Source: Polychytrium aggregatum (lineage: Eukaryota > Chytridiomycota > Chytridiomycetes > Polychytriales). From it: a stretch of 64,000 bases of DNA. A model generated the notes under the pieces. It searched no databases. It was not told the origin of the DNA and saw only the letters and a list, made by a program, of their open reading frames with translations. The stretch's first letter is position 1; each line of letters opens with the position of its first letter. Shown here piece after piece: positions 1-10,900 of this stretch. The DNA is taken from assembly GCF_025602895.1 (NCBI RefSeq), contig NW_026516257.1:223501-287500 (forward strand), given 5' to 3'. The translations under genes and the position numbers were made by a program.

Positions 1-1243
1 CCAAAGAAAGGCTCCCCTTCGACCTGCGTGGGATCATGAGCACACAAGCAATCGTCCAACCAGCCGCGGTTGCAGGGCCGAGCGTCAGCATCGATGGCGT
101 CTTGAGGCTTGCTGCTAGATTCAGCACACGGCTTCGGACGACAGCCAGCACCCGGCGATAAATCCTTCCTGCCCTCCAGCTTCCTCTCCTGGCGCGGCTG
201 TCGCTGTATTCACCTTGTAGGTATCTTCGGTGTAGAGCTGCAGAGTGTTCATGCCCATGAGGGCGATGAACCGAATAAAAGCCAGCAGGGTTTCGATCCT
301 CGGAACTCCACAGCGGCTGCAGTCGATCATGGTGCTGCAAAGGTGGGGGATGGTATCAGAGGAGGGTATCTGCTCGCGACGTGGCATAAGGATTTCGTCG
401 GCCGCGTGTCATTTCAATATCGTAGCATCCAGGTTACCACGGGCCCAAGACATTTTCAATCCTTACCCGAGCGTTACGAACTGAGCCTGCTCGCTGAAGG
501 TCAAGAGCTGTGTGGCATCGGCCTGAGGGCTCATTGCAAAGCCAATGCCAAGGATGCGACCCAGGGCTCGCAGTGCTGCCAGCAGGAGGTGTGCAATCGA
601 AAGTCAACGTGTGAGCGTCGAGGAGACAGCGATGGACTTGTGCAAATGAGCACCGAGTCGGACTGAATAGGCGTGAAGAGGGGCTACGGGTCCACAAGCG
701 AGTCCTATGGACACAGCGACAGCCCCGGACCAATGCGGCTTACCTTCGGTGATGCGGCGATAGCGAATATAGACAACGAGCCTCTCGCCAAGCGGCGGGT
801 TGGGCACCTTTGTGCATATGGCGGTGTATTGACCCACGCCGACTTCATTGCTTTCCTCAAAGCTGGAGGAAATTCCCGCAGCCGAGCGACGACAGACCAG
901 CCGAGCGACGACAGACCAGCCGAGCGACGACAGACCAGCCGAGCGACGACAGACCAGCCGAGCGACGACAGACCAGCAGCAAACGAATGGTAACGGAACC
1001 CGTGTCAACAGAGGAGCGAGGAGGTGAGTTTACAGGCCGATGCGGTGATGCGGGACCAAACGCTGTCGATGCGATGGACACGATCGGCGACACCTACTTT
1101 AGCCCAATGGACCGATTATCGCGCAGCCCCGACGTGACATCAAGGATCTTGATGTTGCTATGGGGACAGAACCGCACGATTTCGGTGAGCGGAAAGACAA
1201 GCCAAGGCGAGCAGTATTCGACAACAAAGTTGGTGTTGGACAT
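1..1243 (-). CDS. Glycoside hydrolase family 20-type (beta-N-acetylhexosaminidase-like) protein, 5' part only
   Basis: The gene reads right to left and runs off the left edge. Four exons join in frame: 744-862, 467-575, 214-334 and 1-23 (continuing outside). They give the family signatures ITEALRALGR, then GTMIDCSR, then IALMGMNTLQLYTEDTY, then VEGEPFFG, which are the N-terminal and first barrel motifs of the GH20-like hexosaminidase group. All junctions are GT-AG. A 49-codon open frame beginning with ATG at 1243 (MSNTNFVVEYCSPWLVF...) looks like the first exon, but its donor is not resolved: joining it to exon 2 needs a weak GT near 1115. The intron between it and exon 2 holds a 19-bp minisatellite. 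The catalytic Asp-Glu pair would lie beyond the edge, so activity cannot be judged. Substrate (chitin or N-glycan GlcNAc/GalNAc) is unknown. Confidence 0.68.
883..977. repeat. 19-bp minisatellite, 5 copies, inside intron 1 of the GH20-like gene
   Basis: Five head-to-tail copies of CGAGCGACGACAGACCAGC with no visible divergence. On the minus strand it ends 18 bp before the CAG acceptor (863-865) of the next exon. It is one of several intronic tandem repeats placed close to a 3' splice site in this window. Confidence 0.9.
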
Positions 1244-1848
1244 TTCGTGTCGACGACGGGCGAACACCAAGGATGAGGCCGGGTCGGGGAGAAGCTAGGA
1301 TTGAGCCGGGACTGAGCTGGGACTGAGCTGGGATTGAGCTGGAATCTGACGGCGAGGCGTGTGCGCACAGCAAGGGCCGGATGCCAGAGACAGGCTGGAT
1401 AGAGCGGGAGGCAGCAAGAGTCGCTGGCTCGACAACGGGGCCGATTTGTGGGCGATGGTCACAGATTAGCCGGCGAGTGGGGTGGGGCAACTGCAGCGCC
1501 AATGGGCAATATCCGAACGAAAAGCCAGAGGACTCTGCGTGTGCTGGTAGAATATGTTGCGAGCGGAGAAGCGACGGATGTGCCGATCGAGGCGGTTGGG
1601 TCAGCACTGCCGGCTGAGAGCAGAGATGGAGGGGAAAGAGGACAAGATGGGGGGGGGGCGGGCGACTGGGCTGGAACGCGAGCAAAGCCGGCCGGGCAAG
1701 CGCTTGGCCTCACTCGCTCACCAACGGCCAGCAACCCGCACGGCCCCGGCTTCGGTCGGTATAGATGGCGCAACGGCGTATATTGATGCGATGCCTGCTG
1801 CTGCTGTCGGTCTGTGCCGGAATCGCTGTCGGCGAGCAGTAACGGGCC
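1244..1848. other. Intergenic: Derlin 3' flank and GH20-like gene promoter
   Basis: About 600 bp between two minus-strand genes. Open frames here have no recognisable motif. It contains a G10 run near 1648 and three short CTGAGCTGGGATTGAG-type repeats near 1300-1345. No other feature seen. Confidence 0.5.
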
Positions 1849-3211
1849 TCACAGCCTGCGACCAGGGCCCCAGCTGTGTCCGCCGTTGTTCGGGCCGTTC
1901 GGGCCGTTCTGGCGGTTGGGTGGGGTGAATGTGTATCCCTGGCCATCACCGCCCTGCTGGTTGGAGGGCAGGAAGCGCTCAAAGATGGCGGGTGTCTGCA
2001 GGATCTTGGCCTGGCCGTTGGACTCGGGATAGACCTTCTCCAAAAAGTAGTAAAAATGGCCCACCAAGATGCCCACGACCTTCCCGATGTTGAGGCCGTA
2101 GCCCATCAAGTAGTCCTGGCAAAGAATCAAGCCAGGGGGGCCGTTAGCTGCATGCCTCATAGACACCGCTGCATGGCTCCATAGACACCGCTGCACCAAT
2201 GCGGCTTGCATTCAGGGGCCATTCATTGTGTGCCGGACGCTGCTTCTTACCATGGCAACCATCGCCCAGGGAAGGAACACGGCCTGTACAGAAATGCCCG
2301 GTCAGAAGTGGATGTTTAGCCATCTGGCACTCGATCCGGTCGCTACAACATAGGCCCACGTCGGTCCTCGACATCCACACTTGCTCGGTGAGCGCACTCG
2401 TCCGGAGAAACCTGCAGCAGCCGTCGATCTGTACCTTGAATCGCACGCCGAACATGAAACTGACGTCCATCTCGCGGAAATACTGGGACCACACATATAT
2501 GATGGCCAGCAGCAGCGACTCGGAGAAGCTGACGCTGTTGACGATCCAGCCGAGGATCTGAGGCGGTGGAAGCAGCAGCGAGTCAGGCGACCACAACGAC
2601 GGATAGCCCCGCAAATTATAACACCAGAGCGAGCCGAGACGAGGGCGCAGACCCGAGCAAGTCACCCACCAAGATGGTGGCCATCGAGAATGCAATAAAG
2701 AACGCATAGTCTGCAGGCCGGTTCGAAAACAGAGAGGTTTCCAGATTCTTGGAGTATTGGTAGAGGAAGTAGAGGTGGATGAGGAAGTTGAAGCTCAGTT
2801 GGTTGACGAAGAAGGCCGTGAACAGGCGCCAGACCTGGAGAGGAGCACAATCGCAAACGGACGGTTAGTGCCGCTGGGCTGTGCAGGGTTCATATCTGGG
2901 CTTCGATTGTTGGCAGATCCATCGGTGGAGAGCTGTCGTCTGCCGGATTGCGGACGAGGATGTGCCGGGATGAATCGATAGGCACTACTCGTGCGGCCTA
3001 ACGGAGGGGCCGCTCCGTTTACCTGGAGCTTGTAGACAACCAGAGGCAGCCGGAAGATCATGTACTGCGGGCTGATGAGACCGATGTTGCAGACAAGCGT
3101 GATGGTGATGGTGCTGACGAACAGAAACCGAGTCACGATCGGGAGGGCCATCAGCCAGGCCTGGATCTCGGTCACGATGTTTCTCTGCGGAGGAGGCGGC
3201 GGCGGCGGCAT
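1849..3211 (-). CDS. Derlin (Der1-like ER membrane protein of ERAD)
   Basis: Five exons on the minus strand: 3023-3211, 2670-2834, 2435-2557, 2251-2283 and 1849-2115, total 777 nt, 258 residues, all junctions in phase. Derlins are inactive rhomboid-fold proteins that form part of the ER retrotranslocation channel with the HRD1 ligase and p97/CDC48. Family landmarks in order: IVTEIQAWLMALPIVTRFLF and the loop PLVVYKLQ|VWRLFTAFF (residues 12-75, containing the conserved WR), a YVWSQYF helix, VRFK|AVFLPWAMVAM, and GILVGHFYYFLEKVYP. It ends HSWGPGRRL, the C-terminal motif type that contacts p97. The LPW segment lies on a 33-nt micro-exon (2251-2283), easily missed by gene finders. The start is the first ATG before a run of prolines. 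It is divergent from the OTUD6-type gene, 290 bp away. Confidence 0.92.
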
Positions 3212-3501
3212 TGTGCTGGCGGATGGAGAAAGGAGTGGAGGATGCGGATGGAGAAAGGAGTGGAGGATGAAGATGAAGATGGAGATGGAGATGGAGACGA
3301 TGCGGATGCGCTCGCAGCGTGGCAAGATGGAGGTCGACCTGGATGCCAGGGGGCGGGCGCTGCCAAATCGCCAATCATGCTCCTCCACGCCTGCCCGTGG
3401 CAAAGGCCGCTCTGGCCAGATCCACGCCAAGATCAACACCCAGATCGAATCAACACCAGGCCCGGAGTGAGCGTCAGGTCCCCAGGCGAGCAAGCACACC
3501 A
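3212..3501. promoter_or_regulatory. Divergent promoter region between Derlin and the OTUD6-type gene
   Basis: The 290 bp between two divergent start codons. It carries a direct repeat (GATGGAGAAAGGAGTGGAGG at about 3223 and 3249) followed by a GATGGA-rich stretch (3266-3300). Both genes act in ubiquitin-linked protein quality control, so shared expression is possible but not shown. Confidence 0.45.
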
Positions 3502-5559
3502 ATGAACCAGCAGCAAGAACAAGTGCATGAAACCCTGGACGACATGCTCGTCCGCCACAGGCTGGAGGCCAAGGCTCTGACCGCACAGGTCATGGCGCTC
3601 AAGAAAACGGTCTCGAAGGGCGCCTCTGACAAGAAAAAGGTGGGCATCTCGGGCGAGTGCTGCGAGCAAGTTAGAATGACTGCCCGGAGTGATCGTTCAT
3701 GGCGAAGAACGGCCACGGGATAGAGCCACGGCGCTCGCCCCGGTCGATGGATCGGTGGTGGCTCCCGGTCCAGGTGCTGCTCCATATGCCATGCCAAACG
3801 GTCTGCACAAGCCTCGCCGACGGAGCCGCTGATGCGAATCGTGGGCACAGAAAAAGGAAGTCATGGATCAGATCGCCCAAATGGAGGCCGAGCTCAGCAA
3901 GCGGCACGACGAGGAGCGAGCTCGCAAAGAAGCTGAAGAGACTGGCGAGGCCAAAGCAACCAGCGAGTCTGACGATCCGTTGTCCACAGAGGCCGATTCG
4001 AAGGTGAGCGAGCGATCCAGTTGTGCCGTAAGCGTCCCACATCGACGCCTATCTGTGAAATCGCCATCTGGCTGATGCCGCTGCTTTCTGCTCGTCTCGC
4101 GGCAACGTCGCCAGGCGGAACCCACTGAAGCCGAGGCAGTCGTTCAAGAGGCCGACGGCCAAATCCAGGAGCTGGACGCTCAGGTCCAGAAGCTGGGTCT
4201 CGGCGATGCCAAGGCCACCACAGAACCAAGCCAAGCTCCGTCTGGGCCAAAGAAAAATCGACAGAAACTCAGGAAGGAGAAGAAGGCGGCGGCCATGAAC
4301 GAGATGCGGAAACAGGCCGAGCTGGAGGCCTCCCAGGTGGTCAACATGCGTGAAGTCGAAGACAGTGCGATCGGCGCCCTGCTGAAGCCAATGAATCTTC
4401 GGATCAAAGAGGTACGGGCCGGCTTGCCGCATGGCTGGGCGGCGACGGTGTCCCGGATTTGAATGTTCGAGGCCGAGCCAAGCACCTCCTCCAACGCTCG
4501 GCCCTCATTCTGATGGCCCTGCTTTGCATCACCAGATCATTCCGGATGGCCATTGGTAAGGAGAATGCACCATGGCACGAAGCAGGATAACTGGGCAGCT
4601 TGAGAGCCAGGGTGTGCTCGTGAACTGCGTGCGAATCAGGATGACCCATGCTGACTGCACCGGGGCACTATTGCCACCCAGCCTATACAATGCCATTGCC
4701 CATCAGCTGAATCTGTCCCAGTCCGACGAGGATATGGTAGGCTGGCTCTCCCGTAATACCGCAAGATGGATGCATTCGACCTGGCGGTAGCGCTTCCAGT
4801 CAAACGCCGAGACTGCAACATGCCAGGCCCTGATGAGACCGACCACTGACGCCAATGTCGACTGCATGCAGACCTACAAGGATGTGCGGGGGATCGCAGC
4901 AAGCTACATGCGCACCAACATCGACGACTTTCTGCCTTTCCTGACTTCGGACAGCGGCGATATGATGTCCCCAGGTTCGTCTAGACGACACGGCTGCGGC
5001 GGCTCGGCACGAGCAGTACTCCCACAGAGGCTACTGCTTTGGTGAACGTTATTCGACTGGGTGTTGCGGTAGCTCTGCTCCTCTGCTAACAGACTGCCGA
5101 CTGTTGTGCCCGCAGACGAGTATGAGAGTTACTGCTCCAGTGTCGAGCGCACTGCGGCCTGGGGCGGCCAGCTGGAGGTAAGAACCAAGTAACGGACACT
5201 GATGCAAAAGCCTTTGCATCAATGCTCGGCGGGTGCATGCTCCAGCTCTTTGACACCGATTCCTTCGGGCCGGCTTGGCCATAGATCCGTGCAATCTCGA
5301 GCTCGCTTCGACGAGAAATCGATGTCGTCCAGATGGGCTCACCTGTGATAAAGATCGGCGAGGAGTACCGCGACAGCTCTCCGCTCAAGATCTCGTATGT
5401 GATTTCTTTTCTATTTTTATTTGTCGAGCAAGCTGTGCGCATTTGACCGCCATCGCCTCCTTCATCGGCCTCTGATACTCATTTGTGATCTTGTTGTCCA
5501 GCTATCACCGTCACTCGTACGGCCTGGGCGAGCACTACAACTCCCTGGTTGCTCTGTGA
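3502..5559 (+). CDS. OTU-domain deubiquitinase of the OTUD6B/OTU2 type
   Basis: Nine exons: 3502-3639, 3851-4003, 4115-4411, 4536-4555, 4682-4736, 4872-4974, 5116-5177, 5285-5394 and 5502-5559; 996 nt, 331 residues, close to the usual ~320. The N-terminal half is charged coiled coil (residues 1-195) with a basic KKNRQKLRKEKK patch, as in OTUD6B. The catalytic OTU domain follows: IIPDGH-C-LYNAIAHQL with the nucleophile Cys about residue 203, then DDFLPFLTSDSGDMMSP, AAWGGQLEIRA, and the His-bearing end RHSYGLGEHYNSL (His about 324). Exon 4 is only 20 nt and the catalytic Cys codon is split TG|C by intron 4. OTUD6 proteins act on ribosome-associated and translation-linked ubiquitin. The ATG at 3502 is chosen because it precedes the coiled coil; upstream in-frame sequence lacks family features. 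Confidence 0.93.
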
Positions 5560-6120
5560 TGCGCATGGGTCAAAACAGAGGCAAGACTGAAGCCAATGGC
5601 GAAAGTAAGAACATGCGCCGCAACCGCAACCGCAACCGCAATACAGTCTGTATTGGCTCTCCTACACTTTATTCAGAAAATACCGGGACACCGCACTGTA
5701 AACGGCCATCAGACAGCATTCTCCCGTCCTCCTGGCTCGGTGTATCTGGACTGCTCCATGTCCAGAAAATGCCCCCACGATATGCACTTTATCTCTGCTG
5801 TGTCCATGTCGGTCCCACACCACAGCAGTCGTCGTCGGGAGAGAGCGGTTGGTGTGTGTGTGTGTGTGTGCGGGATGCATTCACTATCAATTTTTTCCGG
5901 CTCCCTCGCGGCTGCTCATCTCGAATATGAATACACGCTGTAGACCAAGGTGCATCAAAAGTTGGAATCCGGCCATGGTCGGTTGATGGCATTTGGTATC
6001 ACCTTGAGCCGATTGACGGTGGTGGTGGGCAATTGGTGTGGAGGAATGACCAATTGTATCATTGTTGGAAGCTCCACTCCGATTCAAGACTGTGCTCCCG
6101 AAGCCAACGAAAACCACTCG
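5560..6120. other. Intergenic region with TG-rich tract
   Basis: Contains 3' flank of the OTUD6-type gene, an ACCGCA-type repeat near 5620-5645 and a (TG)n tract at 5851-5871. No coding exon recognised. Confidence 0.5.
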
Positions 6121-6243
6121 ATGGCCAACCAAGACGGGAAGCAATCGCACGACCTGCCCACTGGGGTCTACAGTCAGTCAGCGGGCTTCAAACATCTGAA
6201 GCCAGAAATGGGATCTGTCCCGTTTCTTTCTGGATTGACTGTA
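6121..6243 (+). mobile_element. MITE-like repeat, copy 1
   Basis: About 120 bp shared with 25738-25856. The core is bounded by TACAGTC at 6169 and GACTGTA at 6237-6243 and contains an imperfect hairpin (GGCTTCA-AACATC-TGAAGCC). The right end, CTGTCCCGTTTCTTTCTGG followed by ATTGACTGTA, resembles the end of a Tc1/mariner-type element with TA target duplication. No transposase is encoded, so it would be a non-autonomous remnant. Confidence 0.6.
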
Positions 6244-6365
6244 AGTATCTTGTTCCTTGAGTATTTCGACAGTGGATGCCGGGTCGCCCATATTCTGGGC
6301 AGTCCACTTCGGGGTTGCCATCCCTCTTGGGATGGTCGATGGGAGGTGGTTGACTCCCTTGTGCA

Positions 6366-6414
6366 AAGTGTGTGTGTGCGGATGTGTGTGTGTGCAAAGT
6401 GTGTGTGTGTGTGT
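6366..6414. repeat. Imperfect (TG)n repeat upstream of the ERH homologue
   Basis: Two TGTGTGTG blocks separated by CGGATG and CAAAG. It lies within 220 bp of the ERH start codon. A T-rich stretch (6500-6550) follows and is the likely core promoter area. Confidence 0.7.
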
Positions 6415-6577
6415 GACGGCGAGAGGCTTCTCGCCTTCCCTCGGGGGTCTCTCGCCAGAGACTGCTCTTCTCGCCGACCGAGGTGGCTCCGAGAGCGCGT
6501 TTTTTCGTTCTCGCTCATTTTATTAACAAGAAAGTTTTTCATAGTGATTTGTCGTCCCAGTCCCAACCGTCGCAGCC

Positions 6578-7537
6578 ATGGCAACCCACACGATCCTGCT
6601 CATCCAGAAGAACCAAAACAAAAACTCACGCACTTACGAAGAGTTCCAGACCGTCGATGAGGCTGCTGAAGGTGCGCGACGGTGGCCCTGGTCGATCAAC
6701 GTCAAGATCGAGACCGAGCTGGCTCTGGAGATCAAGTTGCTGGCGCCGATTGAGCTGATACCACCGGCCGAGCTGTCGACCGGGGCTCGCCGACTGCCTT
6801 GCCCAGATGGATTCCGAATAACATTTTACCGCCCGTCTTTCTCGTATCCAACTGCGTCTAGAACTCATTCGGATGTACGAGGACCGCCTGAAGGAGCTCA
6901 ACCCCAACCTCCGCCAGATCCACTACGATGTTAACGACCTCAACAAATGGATCGACAGCATTCATGACATTTGCGGCCTTGTGTATGTACCCAGCCATGC
7001 AGCGATCGCCGCGGGGTATCGGTAGAGCGTCGTCGGGTTGATAGGAAACAGATCGCAACTTCTTTGGCCGTACATACACCTACGGCTTGCATTCGCTCGG
7101 GCGCTGCTTTCCGATCAGGGCAACTGACAGCATTTCCGCCGCTTCCTGCCGCTTCCTACTGCTTCCTGCAGATTCAACTCTGCTCGGTGCTCTTACGAGC
7201 CGCACGACCGCGAGTGGCTCAAATCGATCGTAGGTGTCGCTCGTCCTGCTTGGCCGGTGCAGAACGCCTCTTGGGTCAACAGAATGAGGCATCTGTTCCA
7301 AGGCAGCCCGTCCCAGCGGCCCGGCCGGATGGCCCGGCCTCCGCCCTGCAGGAGCCAACGCATGACGCTGACTCCATTCTCGCTGTGTATCTGGCTACGT
7401 CTTTGGCAATCGGCTCCATCCTCGCTCAAGATCCTGGTCAGTCTCAAAAAGGTCAGTCGGTGTCATGGGACTGTTGGGGCATGCGTGGTTGGGCTGCCTC
7501 GTCGCTCTGCCGAGCAGTACTTTGGCTCGAACGTTAA
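6578..7537 (+). CDS. Enhancer of rudimentary homologue (ERH)
   Basis: Exons 6578-6671, 6862-6982, 7172-7233 and 7263-7537. The protein begins MATHTILLIQKNQNKNSRTY, matching the highly conserved ERH start (SHTILLVQ...RTY). It continues ELIRMYEDRLKELNP, IHYDVNDLNKWIDSIHDICGLV, then YEPHDREWLKSIVERLL. ERH is a small homodimeric nuclear factor linked to RNA processing, to Mmi1-type meiotic mRNA elimination in fission yeast and to DGCR8/CIZ1 in animals. Usual length is about 100 residues, reached at GQQNEA in exon 4. The frame then stays open for about 80 further residues of low-complexity composition to the TAA at 7535. Either the tail is real, or an unrecognised last intron trims it (a GT at 7450 is a candidate). 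Start and core are secure; the 3' end is not. Confidence 0.8.
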
Positions 7538-7945
7538 CGGGTCTCCTCCTCTCTTGCTGACCTCCAGGCTGCTGGCATTCGATGATCATGCCCGATTGCG
7601 TCGAATTCATGAACTGCCTTGCTGTATCCGGCTCGCCAGCCGTCATGTCCAAGCGTGCTTCGCGAGCGGCACGACCTCGATTCCGGCTGTTGCATACGCC
7701 GACGTAGATCATCTGCGCATCCACCCGCATCGCTAATACATTGCTGTGCTTGGAACGTCCGTGCCATGTACGTCGTCCAGGCCGCATGGCTGTTGAGAGA
7801 GGGGAGAAGAAGAGGCCAGGGCGAGTCCGCCGCCCTCGCCCTGGCCCCGCCACCCGCGACGAGCCCCCCAGCAGCACCCAGCGGACAGATTTTCTTGCTC
7901 TTGCCATCGCATCGCATCGCCGTCCATCACCAACCAGCCGCCAGC
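7538..7945. other. Intergenic: ERH 3' flank and UBE2Z-like promoter
   Basis: About 400 bp with no recognisable exon. CATCG-rich sequence just before the ATG at 7946 suggests a 5' UTR. Confidence 0.45.
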
Positions 7946-10900
7946 ATGTCCAACCGAGCGCTGCTCCGCATCCAGAAGGAGCTCGGCGACATCTCCCGCA
8001 ACCCCGACCACCAGATCGAGCTCTGGTACAGCGACTCCAACATCAAGCACATCCATGCCATCGTCACCGGCCCGCCGGGCACCCCATACAGGTGGGCTTT
8101 GTGCGTCCGATCGGCCGATCGATACGGTGGTGGTTGCTGGCCCGAATCTCCCATGGGGCCATGTTCATGGACGACTGGCTAGTCTCTGTTGGCTGTTGGC
8201 TGTCGGCTGGCAATGACCGCCGAGACCAGCGCCCCTCCCCTCCAGCATACCCCGTTTCTCCCTGTGTCGGTTTCCACCGGCTGCTCGGCGGCTTTGGGAC
8301 CGCTATGATCACCCATCGGTCCCGAGATATTGATGCTAACATCCTTGTTTTCCATTGGCATCCAGCTTTGGACTCTTTGTAAGTTCTTGCTGCAATATCT
8401 CCTTATCAAGTGCACCTGGCTCTGGCTGGTTTCTCGGCAGTTTGGCCATGCGGCTCGCCATTGACTGTTGCCGCTGCTGTTGCCGCTCCCATATGCTTCC
8501 AGGACTTTCGTATCGACTGCGGAGACAACTATCCGACGCAGGCCCCAGAAGGTTGGTATCTGCCAGGTGTCTGCGGATCTCGATCGCGGCATCGTTCTTC
8601 CAGACGAAAGCCCAGTGTCGCCGTCGCCGTTTGATTTACCAATGGACTCCTGCTGCCTCGGCCTGCATCGGTCTGCGTCGACAGTGCTTTGCCAGACAAC
8701 CGACTTTGGCAAGGTTCGCTTCAATCCCAACATCTACGCCAGGTAGGAGCGGCGATAAGTTTGTCTCAGAACTGCTTCCATCCACGCAACTGTCTTGGTG
8801 TGAGACGGCAGTGATTTCGAACAGTCGCAATAGCTTTGGATGATGCTTACTTGTGCTCCGATAGCGGCAAAATCTGTCTGTCGATCCTCGGCACCTGGCG
8901 AGGAGAGGCCAACGAAATGTGGAGCTCGGCACACGGCATTCTCAGTGTCTTGATCTGTAAGTTTGCCGAGGCTTGCCGACCCTTGGCAATGTTCAAGAGC
9001 ACAGCATCTGCGGCTGGCGCCATAGCTACCACGACTATCATAGCCGCCATAGCCACCGTGAGCGCAACGTAGCGTCTCAGAGTGTTCAATGGCTCTGCCT
9101 CTCGCTCCTTGAATGTCCCAGCAATTCAATCGCTCATGTGCGACAAGCCGTATCTGAACGAAGTAAGTGCGACGTATACATATACTTGCGGTGGATGGGG
9201 GCGGCCGGATAGCGGCATCTGACTCGGGGCCATCTCTCCCAACAGCCTGGCTACCAAAATACAAATGATCAACAAGTCATTCAGGCATACAACAGCAAAA
9301 TCATTCACGAGACACTACGAGTGTCGATCTGCAACCGACTCGAGGCGGTAGGTATCGTCGAGGGTTGGCTCTGATCCCTTTCGATCCAAATCAAGCCTGC
9401 AGGTGCTATTGTTGCTGGATCAGATGCATCTCTGGCTCAGGCCGCAAGAACAACCTTGAATGTGGCTTGACATGCATTTGTACCATCAGTCCGAAAAGCC
9501 CCACCCTGAGCCCGAGGGCTCGGACACCAAGACCGAGAAGCCAACAGGAATCATCCGCCACTACTGCCACTGCCGCCAGAGCGATCCGTTCGCGGACCTT
9601 TGCAAGCACATGCTTCTGCTGCACTATGATACGTACATGGTGAGACTGCTCGCCCCCATCCTTGGAAACGCTGATCGGCAACGGCAGGACTCTGCATCCT
9701 GTTTCACAGCCCTACTCATGACGCAATCTATCATGCCTTGTTAGAGCATTGTTGAACGCGAGTCCGCCAAGATCGCGGACGGGACCGGTAGGTCGACTTG
9801 GTAGAGGCAGACTTTTGTGCAGCCGACGGGAAGGCGAATAACAACTTTCACACGACATGGATGCATCCGAGTTCCCTTCATGTATCGAACCTATGCCTTC
9901 TCGCTGCCGAGCTGGCTGATGCGCATCGGTGTGCTCATTCTTGAGCTGCGTTCGCATATTTATTTGTCTTCCATCATTCAGCCTTTCCAATCATGCAGTT
10001 CGAAGGTGGCGGCAACGCCATGTCTGGTAAGAGGCGACGAGTCGCCGGCTCTCAGCTGGCAGATGGCATGGCCGAATCTTGCGGTAAAACCTAAAGGCTA
10101 AGGCGCCGTTTTCTCGACATCAAAACTCATCGGCCCTCACCCGGAACTCTGCTCAGGCGTGTACAACTACACCAGCATCAAGGAGCGATTGAAAAAGATC
10201 TACCATGTCACCCTGAACGAAAGCCATACTTGGTTCAGGTAGGGCCCTGTGATTTATGACCAGTTCATTGAATCCCTTGTGCACTGGATTCAGGGAATAA
10301 ACAACTCCATTATGCCGGCTGTATGTGTGCTGCTCAGTTGCAAGGCTAATCACGATCTGCCCTACAGAGAATTGTCGCCTCAGTGGATTAAGGATGAACT
10401 GACGACTGCTTCAAATCTAAGGGCACAGGTTGGCATCGGTCACCTGCTAGCACTGTTTTTACGAGGAGCTTTGTCAAGCTCGCACCTGACAGTCGACCTC
10501 CCCTCCTCTCTCTTCCTTCTCTAATACTCTTTCAGTTCGAGCAAATCCAAGCGTCGAACGAGCTGGATATTATGACCGTAGAGCTCGAGGACGACAACCC
10601 ATTTAAATGGACGCTCATTGTCCTTGGCATGCCGGCGAGCTGCTACGACGGAGGCGTCTTCAAGATCGACGTCTGGTTCCACCATCAGTTCCCAGAGGTC
10701 CGCCCACGAGTGCGCTTTGCGACAGAGATATTTCACCCGCATGTCACAAGCGACGGTGTGCCATACTATAGGTACGATGAATGCCCATGTGCTGCCGTGG
10801 CTCTCGAGACAGCTGCGATCGGGTCGATGCGGAGTGTGGCCCCGCCACTTGACAAGATGCGACGTCTTTGACGGGCTCGAAATCCCCAACTGACGGCTGG

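Noticed and set aside
883-977. CRISPR-like regular repeats
   Set aside because: The 19-bp units are head to tail with no spacers, in a eukaryotic intron; a minisatellite. The same applies to 48692-48776 and 59030-59080.
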